From Oceanimonas sp052119705 (GTDB lineage: Bacteria; Pseudomonadota; Gammaproteobacteria; Enterobacterales; Aeromonadaceae), in the NCBI RefSeq assembly GCF_052119705.1, contig NZ_JBGQOP010000006.1:62001-126000 (forward strand): a stretch of DNA of 64,000 bases, given 5' to 3'. Within the stretch, counting starts at the first letter, position 1, and each line of letters starts with the position of its first letter. Shown one piece after another: positions 8,672 through 17,849 of this stretch. The notes beneath the pieces were generated by a model. The model saw only the letters and a list, made by a program, of their open reading frames with translations. It did no database searches and had not been told where the DNA came from. A program made the translations under genes and the position numbers.

Positions 8672-9639
8672 TAGCGTTTCCTAATGGCGCGAATACCCGC
8701 TTCATATCGGCCTTCTTCAGTGTCTACTTGGGTTTGAAAATACTTTAAAAACCACATGTATTGCTCGGGCCATTCAGTTAATAAGGCTTCAATTTCCGCG
8801 TTCATGGCGCGGGTGTCGGCGGTTATATCGCTGGTGGGGTAAGGCGCCATAGCCGGGCGCATCACTAGCTCATAACGATGTAGCTTGGTGTTATACACGC
8901 TTAATACCGGTATCACCTTGGCTCCGGTCAGTTTTACTAATTTAGACAGCGCGGGCAGGGTGGCTTTGGGCTCGCCGAAAAACGGCACAAACAAGCTGGC
9001 TTCACGGCCGTGATCTTGGTCGGGTAAATAGAAAAAGTGCTTGCCGCTTCTAATGGTTTTAATCACGGCTTTAATGCCGGCATCACGCTCATAAACGATG
9101 CCATTAAAGCGTGCGCGCTGGCGATTAATAAACCAATCAAACACTTCATTTTTGGCGCTGTGCATCATGGTACACATGGGCAGACCTAATGAGGTTAAAT
9201 ATAAACCGCCTGCATCTATGGCCCAAGTATGGGGGATCATAAAGATGATTTTTTCGTCCGCAGCCAAGCAGGCATCCAGATGCTCTTGGCCATGGACTTT
9301 AAAGCGGCCTTGCAAATAACGTTTGCTGCGCGCCGTCCATTCGCCGTAGCTGATAAAGGTCATTAAGCCGGCGCGGATAGAATGCGCCAACATGGCGTCC
9401 ACTTGGCTTGCGGTAAGCTTTGGAAAACACAATTTTATATTGGTGCGCGCTATGTAACAGGGCTTTTTGGCCAGACGCATTAACAGAGAGGTAAAGATGC
9501 CGGCAAGGGCGTCGCGTGCGCGCACCGGCAGCCAAGCCAGCAACCAGAGCGCGGCGATAGCGAGCCAAGTGAGCCAGTATTTAGGATGCAAGTAATGACG
9601 TTTAAAGGTGAGATCATAAACGGGGTCAGCCACAGCCAC
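8671..9639 (-). CDS. lpxM: Lipid A acyltransferase LpxM (MsbB)
   Basis: The 322-residue protein is an LPLAT-family late acyltransferase. One membrane helix lies near residues 20 to 40 (YWLTWLAIAALWLLAWLP). The catalytic HX4D motif is in IPHTWAIDAGG, and FYLPDQDHG and EQYMWFLKYFQT are shared with E. coli LpxM, which it resembles more than LpxL. It adds the last secondary acyl chain to Kdo2-lipid A at the inner leaflet of the inner membrane. A 33-residue membrane ORF begins on its stop codon. The 65 bases between this gene and the DUF3025 gene upstream hold no obvious terminator, so they may be cotranscribed. Confidence 0.92.
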   Translation of the reverse strand: MAVADPVYDLTFKRHYLHPKYWLTWLAIAALWLLAWLPVRARDALAGIFTSLLMRLAKKPCYIARTNIKLCFPKLTASQVDAMLAHSIRAGLMTFISYGEWTARSKRYLQGRFKVHGQEHLDACLAADEKIIFMIPHTWAIDAGGLYLTSLGLPMCTMMHSAKNEVFDWFINRQRARFNGIVYERDAGIKAVIKTIRSGKHFFYLPDQDHGREASLFVPFFGEPKATLPALSKLVKLTGAKVIPVLSVYNTKLHRYELVMRPAMAPYPTSDITADTRAMNAEIEALLTEWPEQYMWFLKYFQTQVDTEEGRYEAGIRAIRKR

Positions 9640-9704
9640 AGTAGATTCCTTTTAATAAAGAGGCGAGCAGTGTAAGAAAAAATGACTTATAAATCATCTG
9701 TTAC

Positions 9705-10496
9705 CTATTTGGACGGCTGGCGGCGCGGCCGAAAATAATCCTGATTGTCATAAAATGTGGGGTCTTGATTCTCAGGCCACCAATCGGGTATGCCCAGCAG
9801 CGGTATGGGGAGTAAAGGGCGCGGCTGATCAAACAAGGCGGTGCGGGCAAGCTCAGTGGCCAGTATGGGATCAAGGTGGGTATATTGCTGAGCACGATTG
9901 AGTGTAAAAAAGCACGGCTCTACCTCAATCACCACGCATTTCGCCGTTAAGCCGATAAAAGGCGCAAGGGCCTGTTCATATAATGCGTGACCAAAAATAA
10001 ACGGTTGCCAATCGCTGCCAAAGCGCGCCCGTTGCTCAATAAACAAGCCCTGCCAATCATGCTGTTGCAACAATTGCTTCATTTCGGCCTGATCACTGAC
10101 CACTAACACCAGCCCACATTCATCGAAATGAGTAATGCGGTCACGCCTCGGCGTACGTGTTAAGCCTTGGGCATTAATGTCCGCCATGTGCAAACGGGTA
10201 AGCAGAGATTTAGTGTGTGGAAACAGCGCCCAGATCAAAGCGCCAAAAAAGTCATGCCAGTTGGTCGCGCGTGTTGGCACCAAGCCCTGAGCCACCGCTT
10301 GTTCGTAGTAGCAATTAAGCGCCAAAAACTCAGCATCATCAATAAAGCGCACCGGCAAGGGCTCGCCTGCCAATGAGGGATTTAATCGTCGATTAAGCTC
10401 GGCTACCGTTGGCCAATCGGGACAAGTGAGATCCATAAGCCCCGTCAGTTGTGCCAATACGGCGTTACGCTGAATAACGTTAGCATCCCAAACCAT
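9705..10496 (-). CDS. DUF3025 domain protein of unknown function
   Basis: About 263 residues, with no signal peptide or membrane helix. The protein matches the DUF3025 family as I remember it, mainly in NWHDFFGALIWALFPHTKSLL, the ITHFDECGLVLV segment and FGHALYEQAL. Function is unknown. Conserved histidines and aspartates hint at a metal site, but this is only suggestive. The ATG chosen has AGGTGGGGA just before it; a GTG four codons earlier is possible but lies inside that ribosome site. It lies upstream of lpxM on the same strand and is divergent from the histidine kinase gene. Confidence 0.8.
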   Translation of the reverse strand: MVWDANVIQRNAVLAQLTGLMDLTCPDWPTVAELNRRLNPSLAGEPLPVRFIDDAEFLALNCYYEQAVAQGLVPTRATNWHDFFGALIWALFPHTKSLLTRLHMADINAQGLTRTPRRDRITHFDECGLVLVVSDQAEMKQLLQQHDWQGLFIEQRARFGSDWQPFIFGHALYEQALAPFIGLTAKCVVIEVEPCFFTLNRAQQYTHLDPILATELARTALFDQPRPLLPIPLLGIPDWWPENQDPTFYDNQDYFRPRRQPSK

Positions 10497-10640
10497 AAAT
10501 ATCCCCACCTATGACGGTCTTTAAAAGCCGGCAAGCATACCCAAAACTGTGTCTTACGAGAAGAGCGAGGGCAAGCAGGCCGCGTCAATGGTAATATATG
10601 GCCTCAGGGTTAGGCGCTCACGCCAGCGAACATGATTCAC

Positions 10641-10732
10641 CGTTACGCAAATATGTTCAGCCGTTACGCAAGCATGGACAACCCGCACCGCAATCTCGAT
10701 AACCAGGCAAGTATTTAACCAGGCAAGTATCA
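10641..10732. repeat. Two short imperfect tandem duplications between divergent genes
   Basis: The 256 bases between the DUF3025 gene and the histidine kinase gene contain two back-to-back pairs: CGTTACGCAAATATG with CGTTACGCAAGCATG, 21 bases apart, and AACCAGGCAAGTATT with AACCAGGCAAGTATC, 16 bases apart. All four units share a GCAA(A/G)TAT-like core. They may be regulator sites or slipped-strand duplications. No clear -10/-35 pair was seen. Confidence 0.5.
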
Positions 10733-10764
10733 ATCAGCCGAGCCATAGCAGGGATAGAAAAGAA

Positions 10765-13494
10765 ATGAGGGTAGTAACACCGGGCTTTAGTTTTTTTCCG
10801 CGCATGGCCTTGCTGGGCTATGCGCTTATGATGTCGTTTTTGTTGCTTGGCTATAGCGCCAATCAATATTGGCAGTACCATCATTATCAGGTGTTAGAGC
10901 AGGGCATTGAGCCTGTGGTGGCGGCACTTCATGACTTGCAGCGCAAGGTGGTGATCAATGCGGATAAAGACCTGCTATTAAATAAAAAAATCAGCCAGCT
11001 GTCGCAAAACATCTACCAGTTTACGGCGTTTATTGAAAACAGAGCTACGCCGCTGGCGGGCTTGGAGGAGGTGCAAGCTCGACTCAAGCAATACCAGCAA
11101 CAATTGCAGGCGCTGCAAGATGCCGACATGCACAGCCGCTACGCCTTAACCGCCTTTACGGAGCGAATGCGAGCTCTAGTGGATAAAGACGACAGTTATT
11201 ATTCTATTTTACTTAGGCGCAGCCGTTTGTATCTTAATGCGCCCAATATTCAGTATTTATATGTACTGGATGACGATGCCAGCCGCTGGCAAGATCAAAT
11301 GCAAACCAGTAATCAAGACTTGTTTGATCACTACCAACTGTACCGCAACAGCCTAACGCCCTTAGTACAGCAGCGCCACGCCTTGATAAGCGACAATAAA
11401 GACGTGTTACTAGACTATAAAACCAAGTGGCAGCAGGCGTCTCACCATCATTTACAATATATGCAGCTGGCCTTGTTGCTGTGGCTACTATTCGTCTTTA
11501 GCTTAGGCTTGGTGGTGTTGTGGCTACATAACCGAGAGTTGCGCAAGGTCAGCCAAGCGTCTCTTGAGCTGGCACGCGCTAAGACCGACTTTTTAGCGAA
11601 CATGAGTCATGAAATACGCACGCCCATGAATGCCATCATAGGTTTCGCTTCTCTTTTGCAGCAAACACCGCTCTCACTGAACCAACAGCAATATTTAAAA
11701 AAAATCAGCCAGTCCTCAGAAAACTTATTACTGCTGATCAACGATATTTTGGACCTAACCAAGGTTGAAGCCGGCAAGTTAGAGTTGGAAGACATCGCCT
11801 TTGATTTAAATGAACAGCTGGAAAAACTCTCCAGCTTATTTGCAGATCTCTCTGAGCATAAACAACTCGAAGTGATCATAGATAAAGCGGCTGACGTGCC
11901 CAATTTGCTGCGCGGCGATCCATTGCGCCTCGGTCAGGTTTTGATAAACCTAGTCAGTAATGCGATTAAATTTACCGAGCGCGGCGAGGTGATCTTAAGC
12001 ATCACCTTATGCAGCGAACAATATAATGAAACATCCAGCCATCACACACCTAAAGCCGCACCGTCGAGCCGCGAGCGGGACAAGCCTACGGGGCCAAGAT
12101 TATGCTTTGCCATTAAAGATACCGGCATTGGTATTATTCCCGACCAACTGAGCCGCTTATTTCATGCCTTTACCCAAGTGGACGCCAGCACCACCCGTAA
12201 ATATGGCGGCACCGGCCTTGGCTTAAGTATTAGTCATCATTTGGTGCAATTGATGCAGGGCACCATAGTCGTGGACAGTCAGCCTGGCCGTGGTTCTACC
12301 TTTACCGTTAACTTGCCATTAAGGGTGGCGGAGCAGGAGCGCTTAACGCCTGTGGTGACTTATCAAGCTCAAAAAGTATTATTAGTGGACGACAATCCAC
12401 TGGTTTTACAAGTGACCAGTCAGCTACTGCGCCAGCTTGGATTAGTAGTGTATAGCGCGTCCAGTATTGATGCGGCGAAAGTGCTGCTACACAAACAAGG
12501 CGAGCAATTGGCGCTGGCGCTGATTGACTGTTGCATAGTGCAAGATGATGGGCTGGATTTAGCGCGTTTTATACGTGCTCAAGACCAGCTAGCGCACATT
12601 GCCATAGTGGTGATGAGCGCCTTTGGCCAAGATAAAGTAGCAGAAAAGATGCGCGCCTTAGGGCTCACGCATTTTTTAGCTAAGCCTATTACCGAGCAAA
12701 ATTTGCGCTTAAACGTGAGCCGCGTACTGGCCCCTCAAACCAGCACACACTTAGAGCCATTAGCCCTCAATCAATCTCAATTAGCGGATTACCGTCGCCA
12801 ATTACTGGGTAAGCAAATTTTGCTGGCTGAAGACAACCGCATGAACCAGCAATTAATCTTGGAGTTTTTGAATCAGGTAGGGGTGTCAGTCACCATGGCG
12901 GACAATGGCCGCCAAGCGGTGGAGCTGATGAATAAGCAACAATTCGATGCCATCTTAATGGATCTACAAATGCCGATCCTCGATGGTATTGAGGCCACCC
13001 GCCAAATTCGTAAACTCAATACTCAACACGACATTCCTATTATTGCCTTAACGGCCAGCGCCATGCGCGGCGATAAAGAGATAAGCATTAGTGCGGGCAT
13101 GAACAGTTATGTGACTAAGCCCGTGGATCGCTTCGCGCTGTATCAAGCCCTAGTGTTGTACTTGACACCACAGACAGCGTTGCCGTTAGTACAGCAAAGG
13201 GTGCAAACTCTACCTGAGTTAGCACCGCCAAAACCGGCCATGCAAAACCTAGCCGAGGGTCAGGCATTTTTAGCACAGCATCAAGATCTGGTGTGGCAAT
13301 TGACGGCCTTGATGGCGGCAAAAGACTGGCCTTCAGCACAGCAATTGATGCAGGCACTGGCCCAGCAGGCCGAAACACTCGAACTCACCGAGCTTGCTGC
13401 TCAAGCACACCTGATATGGAAAACATTACAACAGCAGCAGCGGCCCAGCGCCGAGCAACTGAGCCGATTAAAACTCTGCCTAAGGGAAAGCTAA
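10765..13494 (+). CDS. Hybrid sensor histidine kinase with two receiver domains
   Basis: The 909-residue protein has a membrane helix at about 14 to 33, a periplasmic helical sensor of about 200 residues with no recognised ligand domain, and a second helix at about 232 to 254. HisKA follows (SHEIRTPMN, phospho-accepting His282), then HATPase (DTGIGI near 452, GGTGLGLSIS). Receiver 1 has VDDNP near 542 and the likely acceptor Asp588 in LIDCC. Receiver 2 has AEDN and Asp733 in LMDLQMP. The last 80 residues look like an Hpt helix bundle but lack the active histidine. The architecture resembles BarA/TorS-type kinases. No response regulator gene is adjacent, so the output must be elsewhere. Confidence 0.92.
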   Translation: MRVVTPGFSFFPRMALLGYALMMSFLLLGYSANQYWQYHHYQVLEQGIEPVVAALHDLQRKVVINADKDLLLNKKISQLSQNIYQFTAFIENRATPLAGLEEVQARLKQYQQQLQALQDADMHSRYALTAFTERMRALVDKDDSYYSILLRRSRLYLNAPNIQYLYVLDDDASRWQDQMQTSNQDLFDHYQLYRNSLTPLVQQRHALISDNKDVLLDYKTKWQQASHHHLQYMQLALLLWLLFVFSLGLVVLWLHNRELRKVSQASLELARAKTDFLANMSHEIRTPMNAIIGFASLLQQTPLSLNQQQYLKKISQSSENLLLLINDILDLTKVEAGKLELEDIAFDLNEQLEKLSSLFADLSEHKQLEVIIDKAADVPNLLRGDPLRLGQVLINLVSNAIKFTERGEVILSITLCSEQYNETSSHHTPKAAPSSRERDKPTGPRLCFAIKDTGIGIIPDQLSRLFHAFTQVDASTTRKYGGTGLGLSISHHLVQLMQGTIVVDSQPGRGSTFTVNLPLRVAEQERLTPVVTYQAQKVLLVDDNPLVLQVTSQLLRQLGLVVYSASSIDAAKVLLHKQGEQLALALIDCCIVQDDGLDLARFIRAQDQLAHIAIVVMSAFGQDKVAEKMRALGLTHFLAKPITEQNLRLNVSRVLAPQTSTHLEPLALNQSQLADYRRQLLGKQILLAEDNRMNQQLILEFLNQVGVSVTMADNGRQAVELMNKQQFDAILMDLQMPILDGIEATRQIRKLNTQHDIPIIALTASAMRGDKEISISAGMNSYVTKPVDRFALYQALVLYLTPQTALPLVQQRVQTLPELAPPKPAMQNLAEGQAFLAQHQDLVWQLTALMAAKDWPSAQQLMQALAQQAETLELTELAAQAHLIWKTLQQQQRPSAEQLSRLKLCLRES

Positions 13495-13511
13495 GGCCAG
13501 CGTAGCACGCG

Positions 13512-13625
13512 GCTTTAAAGTCAAACCGAGCCGAATAAATGGACTCCTACAAAAGATAAAATCTTGTAGCCGGCCGTCTCTTTGGTAAAGAGGACTTCGC
13601 CGGTCCGCGTTAGCGGATGTTTTTA
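13512..13625. repeat. REP/BIME-like dispersed repeat, copy B
   Basis: A reverse-facing arm (ACCGAGCCGAATAAAT then GGACTCCTAC) is followed about 15 bases later by a forward arm GTAGCCGGCCGTCTCTTTGG ending in CTTCGCCGG, then TCCGCGTTAGCGGATG. The second arm holds an inner hairpin, CTCTTT against AAAGAG. The remainder of the 387-base gap before dadA shows no gene; its last 140 bases are A+T-rich and probably hold the dadA promoter. Confidence 0.75.
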
Positions 13626-13881
13626 CAGTTACTCCAAAGCCAAGTGCAGGATCTGAGATCCGCTTCACACCGGCGTCTTTTGCCATGCATAATGTCGAAA
13701 AATGTTGTCTATCTGGAATTAAATACTGCAGATTTAATATCGATTAGAGGATGGTTTTGATGCTCTAGGCCTTGTCTTGCTTGCGTTAGCAACTATTTTA
13801 GTTGGCCTTGTGTTTTACTCTGGATTTTATCTTTTTTTTAGATGATATTACCGCACATTGCAGTGTGCCTAGGGTGAGTTC

Positions 13882-15135
13882 ATGAAAGTATTAGTATTAG
13901 GTAGTGGCGTGGCCGGTGTTGCCAGCGCTTGGTATTTGGCCCAACAAGGTCATGACGTGGTGGTATTAGAGCGACAACCGAATGCGGCGGAAGAAACCAG
14001 TTTTGCCAACGCCGGCCAATTGTCCTTTGGCATGAGCTCACCGTGGGCGGCGCCAGGCATTCCACAAAAAGCGGTTAAATGGCTGTTTCAAACTCATGCT
14101 CCGCTCAAGCTACGCCCTAGCTTAAATCCGGCTCAATGGCAGTTTATGTTGTCTATGCTGGCGAACTGCACCGAAAAAGCCTACGCCATTAATAAATCGC
14201 GTATGGTGCGCGTCTCTGAATACAGCCGCCATTGCATTAATAGTTTGCAAGATGAACTGCAGCTCCCTTTTGAAGCGCGCAAGCAAGGTTTATTGCAGGT
14301 GTTTCGTAGCCAAAAGCAAATAGACGATGCAGCTAAAGACATCAACGTCTTGCAAGAATTTAATGTTAATCACCAACTGCTCAATGTGGAAGAATGCATT
14401 GCCCGCGAGCCTGCCTTGGCACGTGTTAAGCACAAATTGGTAGGTGGATTGCATTTTCCTGACGACCAAACCGGCGACTGTAACTTGTTTACTAAGTCGC
14501 TGGTTGAGCGCTGCAAAGAAAAGGGCGTACAGTTTAAATTTAATACCGAGATCAAGGCGCTGGTGAGCGACGGCGACCGCATCATGGGTGTGCAAACCGC
14601 ACAAGGTTTAGAAATGGCGGATCAAGTATTAGTGTGCATGGGCAGCTACTCGCCGTTCTTGCTTAATCCGTTAGGCATTCGCTTGCCCGTGTATCCCATT
14701 AAAGGTTATTCACTGACCATAGAGATTAAAGATACCGCCGCTGCACCTTTGTCCACCGTGATGGATGAAACCTATAAGGTGGCCATTACTCGGTTTGATA
14801 ATCGTATTCGAGCGGCAGGCACCGCCGAGTTGGCAGATTTTAATGCCGACTTACCCAAGGCGCGTCGCGAGACCATAGCCGAGTCGGTAGGCAGTTTATT
14901 CCCTGAAGGGGGTCATTTAGACTCGGCACAGTTTTGGACTGGCTTTCGCCCTATGACGCCAGATGGCACGCCCATTATTGGCGGCACCCGTTATAAAAAC
15001 CTCTGGCTAAATACCGGTCACGGCACCTTGGGTTGGACCATGGCCGCAGGCTCGGCCAAGCTCATTGCCGATTTGATCAGTGGTAATAAACCCGAGATTG
15101 ACGCCAGCGGTTTAGACGTGAGTCGTTACGCTTAA
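13882..15135 (+). CDS. dadA: D-amino acid dehydrogenase DadA (FAD-dependent)
   Basis: The 417-residue protein matches DadA along its length. The N-terminal FAD-binding Rossmann motif is VLGSGVAGVASAWYLAQQG, ending in the acidic residue of VVVLERQ. TSFANAGQLSFG and the C-terminal GFRPMTPDGTPIIGGT and LNTGHGTLGWTMAAGSA are DAO-family signatures of this enzyme. It oxidises D-alanine and other D-amino acids to 2-oxo acids and passes electrons to the respiratory chain on the inner face of the membrane. No alanine racemase gene (dadX) follows, unlike in E. coli; a terminator ends the unit after this gene. Confidence 0.95.
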   Translation: MKVLVLGSGVAGVASAWYLAQQGHDVVVLERQPNAAEETSFANAGQLSFGMSSPWAAPGIPQKAVKWLFQTHAPLKLRPSLNPAQWQFMLSMLANCTEKAYAINKSRMVRVSEYSRHCINSLQDELQLPFEARKQGLLQVFRSQKQIDDAAKDINVLQEFNVNHQLLNVEECIAREPALARVKHKLVGGLHFPDDQTGDCNLFTKSLVERCKEKGVQFKFNTEIKALVSDGDRIMGVQTAQGLEMADQVLVCMGSYSPFLLNPLGIRLPVYPIKGYSLTIEIKDTAAAPLSTVMDETYKVAITRFDNRIRAAGTAELADFNADLPKARRETIAESVGSLFPEGGHLDSAQFWTGFRPMTPDGTPIIGGTRYKNLWLNTGHGTLGWTMAAGSAKLIADLISGNKPEIDASGLDVSRYA

Positions 15136-15170
15136 ATTTACGCCCCCAACTGCCTAGACAGCTGTATATC

Positions 15171-15196
15171 AAGACGCCATAATGGCGTCTTTTTTA
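15171..15196 (+). terminator. Rho-independent terminator after dadA
   Basis: AGACGCCAT and ATGGCGTCT form a perfect nine-pair stem with almost no loop base, followed by a run of six T. Confidence 0.85.
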
Positions 15197-15256
15197 TGCC
15201 TATTGATTGATACTCATATCAGGTCAGCAGCTTGTAATAAGAAGATGAGGGCTCTG

Positions 15257-15550
15257 TTGTGGTCCGTTTCTTCGCTGAAGAGCACTTCGGCGGGCCTGCA
15301 AAGCTGGATGGTTTTAAGGCCAAAAATGAGAACCAAACCGAGCTGAATAAATTGGCTCCTACAAAATAATCGTCTCTTGTAGCCCGCAACTTGTTCGTGG
15401 GTCCTGCGAAGCAGGATGGTTTTAAGGCCAAAAATGAGAACTAAACCGAGCCGAATAAAGTGGCTCCTACAAAATAATCGTCTCTTGTAGCCCGCCGTCT
15501 CTTTGATAAAGAGCACTTCGGCGGGCCTACAAAGCTGGATGGTTTTAAAG
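15257..15550. repeat. REP/BIME cluster, copy C: three partly tandem units
   Basis: The core GCWGGATGGTTTTAA occurs three times, starting 108 and then 123 bases apart. Between cores the sequence CCAAAAATGAGAAC, a reverse arm (ACCGAGCYGAATAAA ending CTCCTAC) and AAATAATCGTCTCTTGTAGC are almost identical. The next forward arm differs: AACTTGTTCGTGGG in one unit and CGTCTCTTTGATAAAGAG in the other, which accounts for the 15-base difference. Proteins predicted through this region show internal repeats only because the DNA repeats. The rest of the dadA-AEC gap holds nothing else. Confidence 0.85.
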
Positions 15551-15609
15551 CAACCTAAGCAAAAAATACAGCGTGCCTCACCCAACTTTGCACTTAACCG
15601 AAGGACTTT

Positions 15610-16524
15610 ATGCTCACCACCTTGTTGAACATAGTAATACCCGTGTTTGCGGTGGTTGCGGTCGGGTTTGTGATTGGCCGGCGCCAAGCAGCAAACTGTC
15701 ATTCGACTAGCCGTCCTCATTCGACCACAGACATGAGCTTTGTTAATCTGGCGAATGTGCAGGTGTTTTGCCCAGCCTTAGTATTTTCGGCGCTCATTGA
15801 GCACCCGGTAGCACTGGGTGACAGCTGGCTACTGATAGTCGCGGGCCTGTTGCTGATAGTGGTGCCCGGTGGCATCTTGTTTAGTCTGAAATTTAAGGGG
15901 CTAGAGCGGCGCACCTTAGCCATGGGCGGCATGTTTCGTAATACCGGCAACATTGGTATTCCATTAATGATGCTGGCCTACGGCAAAGAGCAAATGGGTG
16001 CCATCATCATTTTATTTGTGCTGTCGAACCTAGTGCACTTTTCATTAGGGCTGTTTATGTTGTCGCACGCGGCAGGGCGCTGGCAGTGGCTAAAAAATCC
16101 TCTGGTGTGGGCGGCCTTGTTAGGCTTGTTTTTAGCAGATCATCGGGCCGTGTTGCCCGATTTTGTGTTAACCAGCAGCCAACTATTAGGCCAAATTTCG
16201 GTGCCATTAATGCTGTTTGCACTAGGGGTGAGACTCTCCCAAGGTGAGATTAGCGAGCTAGGCTTGGCGCTGCGCGTTAACCTCACTTATTTAGCGGTGG
16301 GAGCGTTAAGCTTTTTAGCGGTGGCAACTTGGCTACCGCTGAGCCGCGACTGGTTGCAGCTATTAGCCTTGTCTGTGATGTTGCCGCCTGCGGTATTAAA
16401 TTATTTATTGTGTGAGCAATATCGTTGCCAGCCAAATAAAATGGCCAGCATAGTGCTGTTGGGCAATTTAATGTCGGTAATAAGTATTCCTGTGGTGATT
16501 TATCTGACCTTGACCTTTATTTAA
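15610..16524 (+). CDS. AEC-family (auxin efflux carrier type) transporter
   Basis: The 304-residue protein has about ten hydrophobic helices, arranged as in the AEC family: NIVIPVFAVVAVGFVIGRR at the start, FRNTGNIGIPLMMLAYG in the middle, and ISVPLMLFALGVRLSQGE and MLPPAVLNYLLCEQY in the second half. A polar Ser/Thr/His stretch of about 16 residues after helix 1 is longer than I expect for the family. Members carry malate, malonate or other small acids across the inner membrane; the substrate is unknown. AAGGA lies just before the ATG. No terminator is obvious after the gene. Confidence 0.85.
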   Translation: MLTTLLNIVIPVFAVVAVGFVIGRRQAANCHSTSRPHSTTDMSFVNLANVQVFCPALVFSALIEHPVALGDSWLLIVAGLLLIVVPGGILFSLKFKGLERRTLAMGGMFRNTGNIGIPLMMLAYGKEQMGAIIILFVLSNLVHFSLGLFMLSHAAGRWQWLKNPLVWAALLGLFLADHRAVLPDFVLTSSQLLGQISVPLMLFALGVRLSQGEISELGLALRVNLTYLAVGALSFLAVATWLPLSRDWLQLLALSVMLPPAVLNYLLCEQYRCQPNKMASIVLLGNLMSVISIPVVIYLTLTFI

Positions 16525-16600
16525 TTCTTTATTTCAAAGCCTGATTAATAAAGCGCATAAGTAGATCGGTATAACAGATGTGGAAATGAAAAAAATATTT

Positions 16601-16745
16601 TCTGCCACGGAAGAACACGGAACTCACGGACGCAGTTCACGTGCGACAAGAGCCCAAAAGCCCAAAAGCCTTTGATGGATAAGAGCTACTTTCAGATCGG
16701 ATCACTATTTTTCAGTGGATTCAGTGGGTTCCATGGCAAAAAAGT
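16601..16745. repeat. CACGGA-rich inverted repeat in the gap before the MSHA locus
   Basis: The left arm (GCCACGGAAGAACACGGAA, then CTCACGGACGC) and the reverse of the right arm (GCCATGGAACCCACTGAAT, then CCACTGAAA) share a repeating C-A-C-(G/T)-G-A-A pattern and face each other across about 70 bases. They look like two decayed copies of a second repeat family, different from the GTAG-headed repeats. The rest of the 458-base gap is A+T-rich and ends in a promoter-like sequence. Confidence 0.45.
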
Positions 16746-16924
16746 CTTTCGTTTTTAAAGAGCAAACTAACCAGAGAACTCCACAGAAGTTATGCGTTAT
16801 TACTTATTAGCCGGTATGGCATTAAAGCGGGTTAAATTAAATCGCTTTAAGTATTGCGCTTAATCAAATATCACCTCGATATATGATCGATTTCTAAAAT
16901 TTCATTTTTAGTATAAAGGCTTGT

Positions 16925-16952
16925 TTGTAAAACGCTTTTAACTGTCTATACT
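16925..16952 (+). promoter_or_regulatory. Candidate sigma-70 promoter of the MSHA assembly genes
   Basis: TTGTAA and TATACT lie 16 bases apart, about 30 bases before the mshI start. This is the only gap in front of the tightly packed block mshI to mshG, so it probably drives all of it. Confidence 0.5.
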
Positions 16953-16982
16953 GGTTCCCTTTCTTGATTACGTACGGTACCA

Positions 16983-17849
16983 ATGGAACTTCTACCCAGA
17001 TGGTTAAAACCCAATCGCGCGGCCTCTGCCGTGGGGATTTATCTTACGCCAACGAGTCTGTTCGCCATCGATGAACAGGATACGGCTGTGGTGATTGAGC
17101 GAGCCATAGGGCAGGGCGAAGCCGTGCCGGTGGCGCTGAAAGCCATGATTGATGAGCAAGCGTGGCAAGGCCGACGTCTGTCTTTGGCCCTCAGCCGCCA
17201 TTGGTACCAGCAAACGCAACTCGAAAAACCCGCTATTCCAAATGAAGAGTTAGCGCAAGCGCTGCCTTGGTGCATGCGCGAGCTGGTTAATGAGCCAATA
17301 GAAAACTTATTGTTTGATTACATAGACTTGCCCCCCGGCCCTGCGGGGCAACAGCGCATTGCCGTTTACACCAGTCAGCAAGAGGCTTTGGCACGCTTAG
17401 TGCAAGCCGTTACCCCAATATGTGAGATCGCCACCATAGGTGTCGATGAATTGGCGGTTGCCAACTTATTGGCGCCAGAAGAGCGGGGTTTACTCTTGCA
17501 CAAGTTGCCAGGCCAAGAGCTGACCTTGACCTTTATTCACCAGCGCCAGTGGCATTTTTCGCGCACCATTCGGGGTTTTCAGGCGTTAGATGACGAGCAG
17601 ATGTCGGTGGATCAATTTGTGTTCGATAACCTCTTGTTAGAGTTACAGCGCAGTATTGATTTCGCCGTGGGCCAGTTGAAGCTTATCGCCCCAGATAATT
17701 GGTATTTGGCCTTGCCACAGCGAGTCACGCCCGCCATTACCGACGCCATTAGTCAGGTGTTTGATATAAAACCTAAATCGCTAACCTCTGACCGCCTATC
17801 GCCGGTAAGTTTGCCCGCACTTGGCATTTTAAAAGAGAGCCAAGCATGA
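16983..17849 (+). CDS. mshI: MSHA biogenesis protein MshI (PilM-like)
   Basis: The 288-residue cytoplasmic protein begins LLPRWLKPNRAASAVGIYL and includes LPWCMRELVNEPIENLLFDY, which match MshI proteins. MshI plays the part of PilM, an actin-like protein that links the cytoplasmic and inner-membrane parts of the pilus machine. Only weak remnants of the actin-fold nucleotide motifs are visible. It is the first gene of a run with overlapping starts and stops; its TGA overlaps the next ATG as ATGA. The usual upstream neighbour mshH (csrD) is absent. Confidence 0.85.
   Translation: MELLPRWLKPNRAASAVGIYLTPTSLFAIDEQDTAVVIERAIGQGEAVPVALKAMIDEQAWQGRRLSLALSRHWYQQTQLEKPAIPNEELAQALPWCMRELVNEPIENLLFDYIDLPPGPAGQQRIAVYTSQQEALARLVQAVTPICEIATIGVDELAVANLLAPEERGLLLHKLPGQELTLTFIHQRQWHFSRTIRGFQALDDEQMSVDQFVFDNLLLELQRSIDFAVGQLKLIAPDNWYLALPQRVTPAITDAISQVFDIKPKSLTSDRLSPVSLPALGILKESQA

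Noticed and set aside
15301..15550. Regularly spaced repeats that could suggest a CRISPR array
   Set aside because: Only three copies, unit length changes from 108 to 123 bases, the spacers are themselves repeats, and no cas genes are present.
15214..15720. 168-residue minus-strand frame with internal protein repeats
   Set aside because: The repeats are just the translated REP cluster; the frame has no ribosome site and runs into the AEC gene on the other strand.
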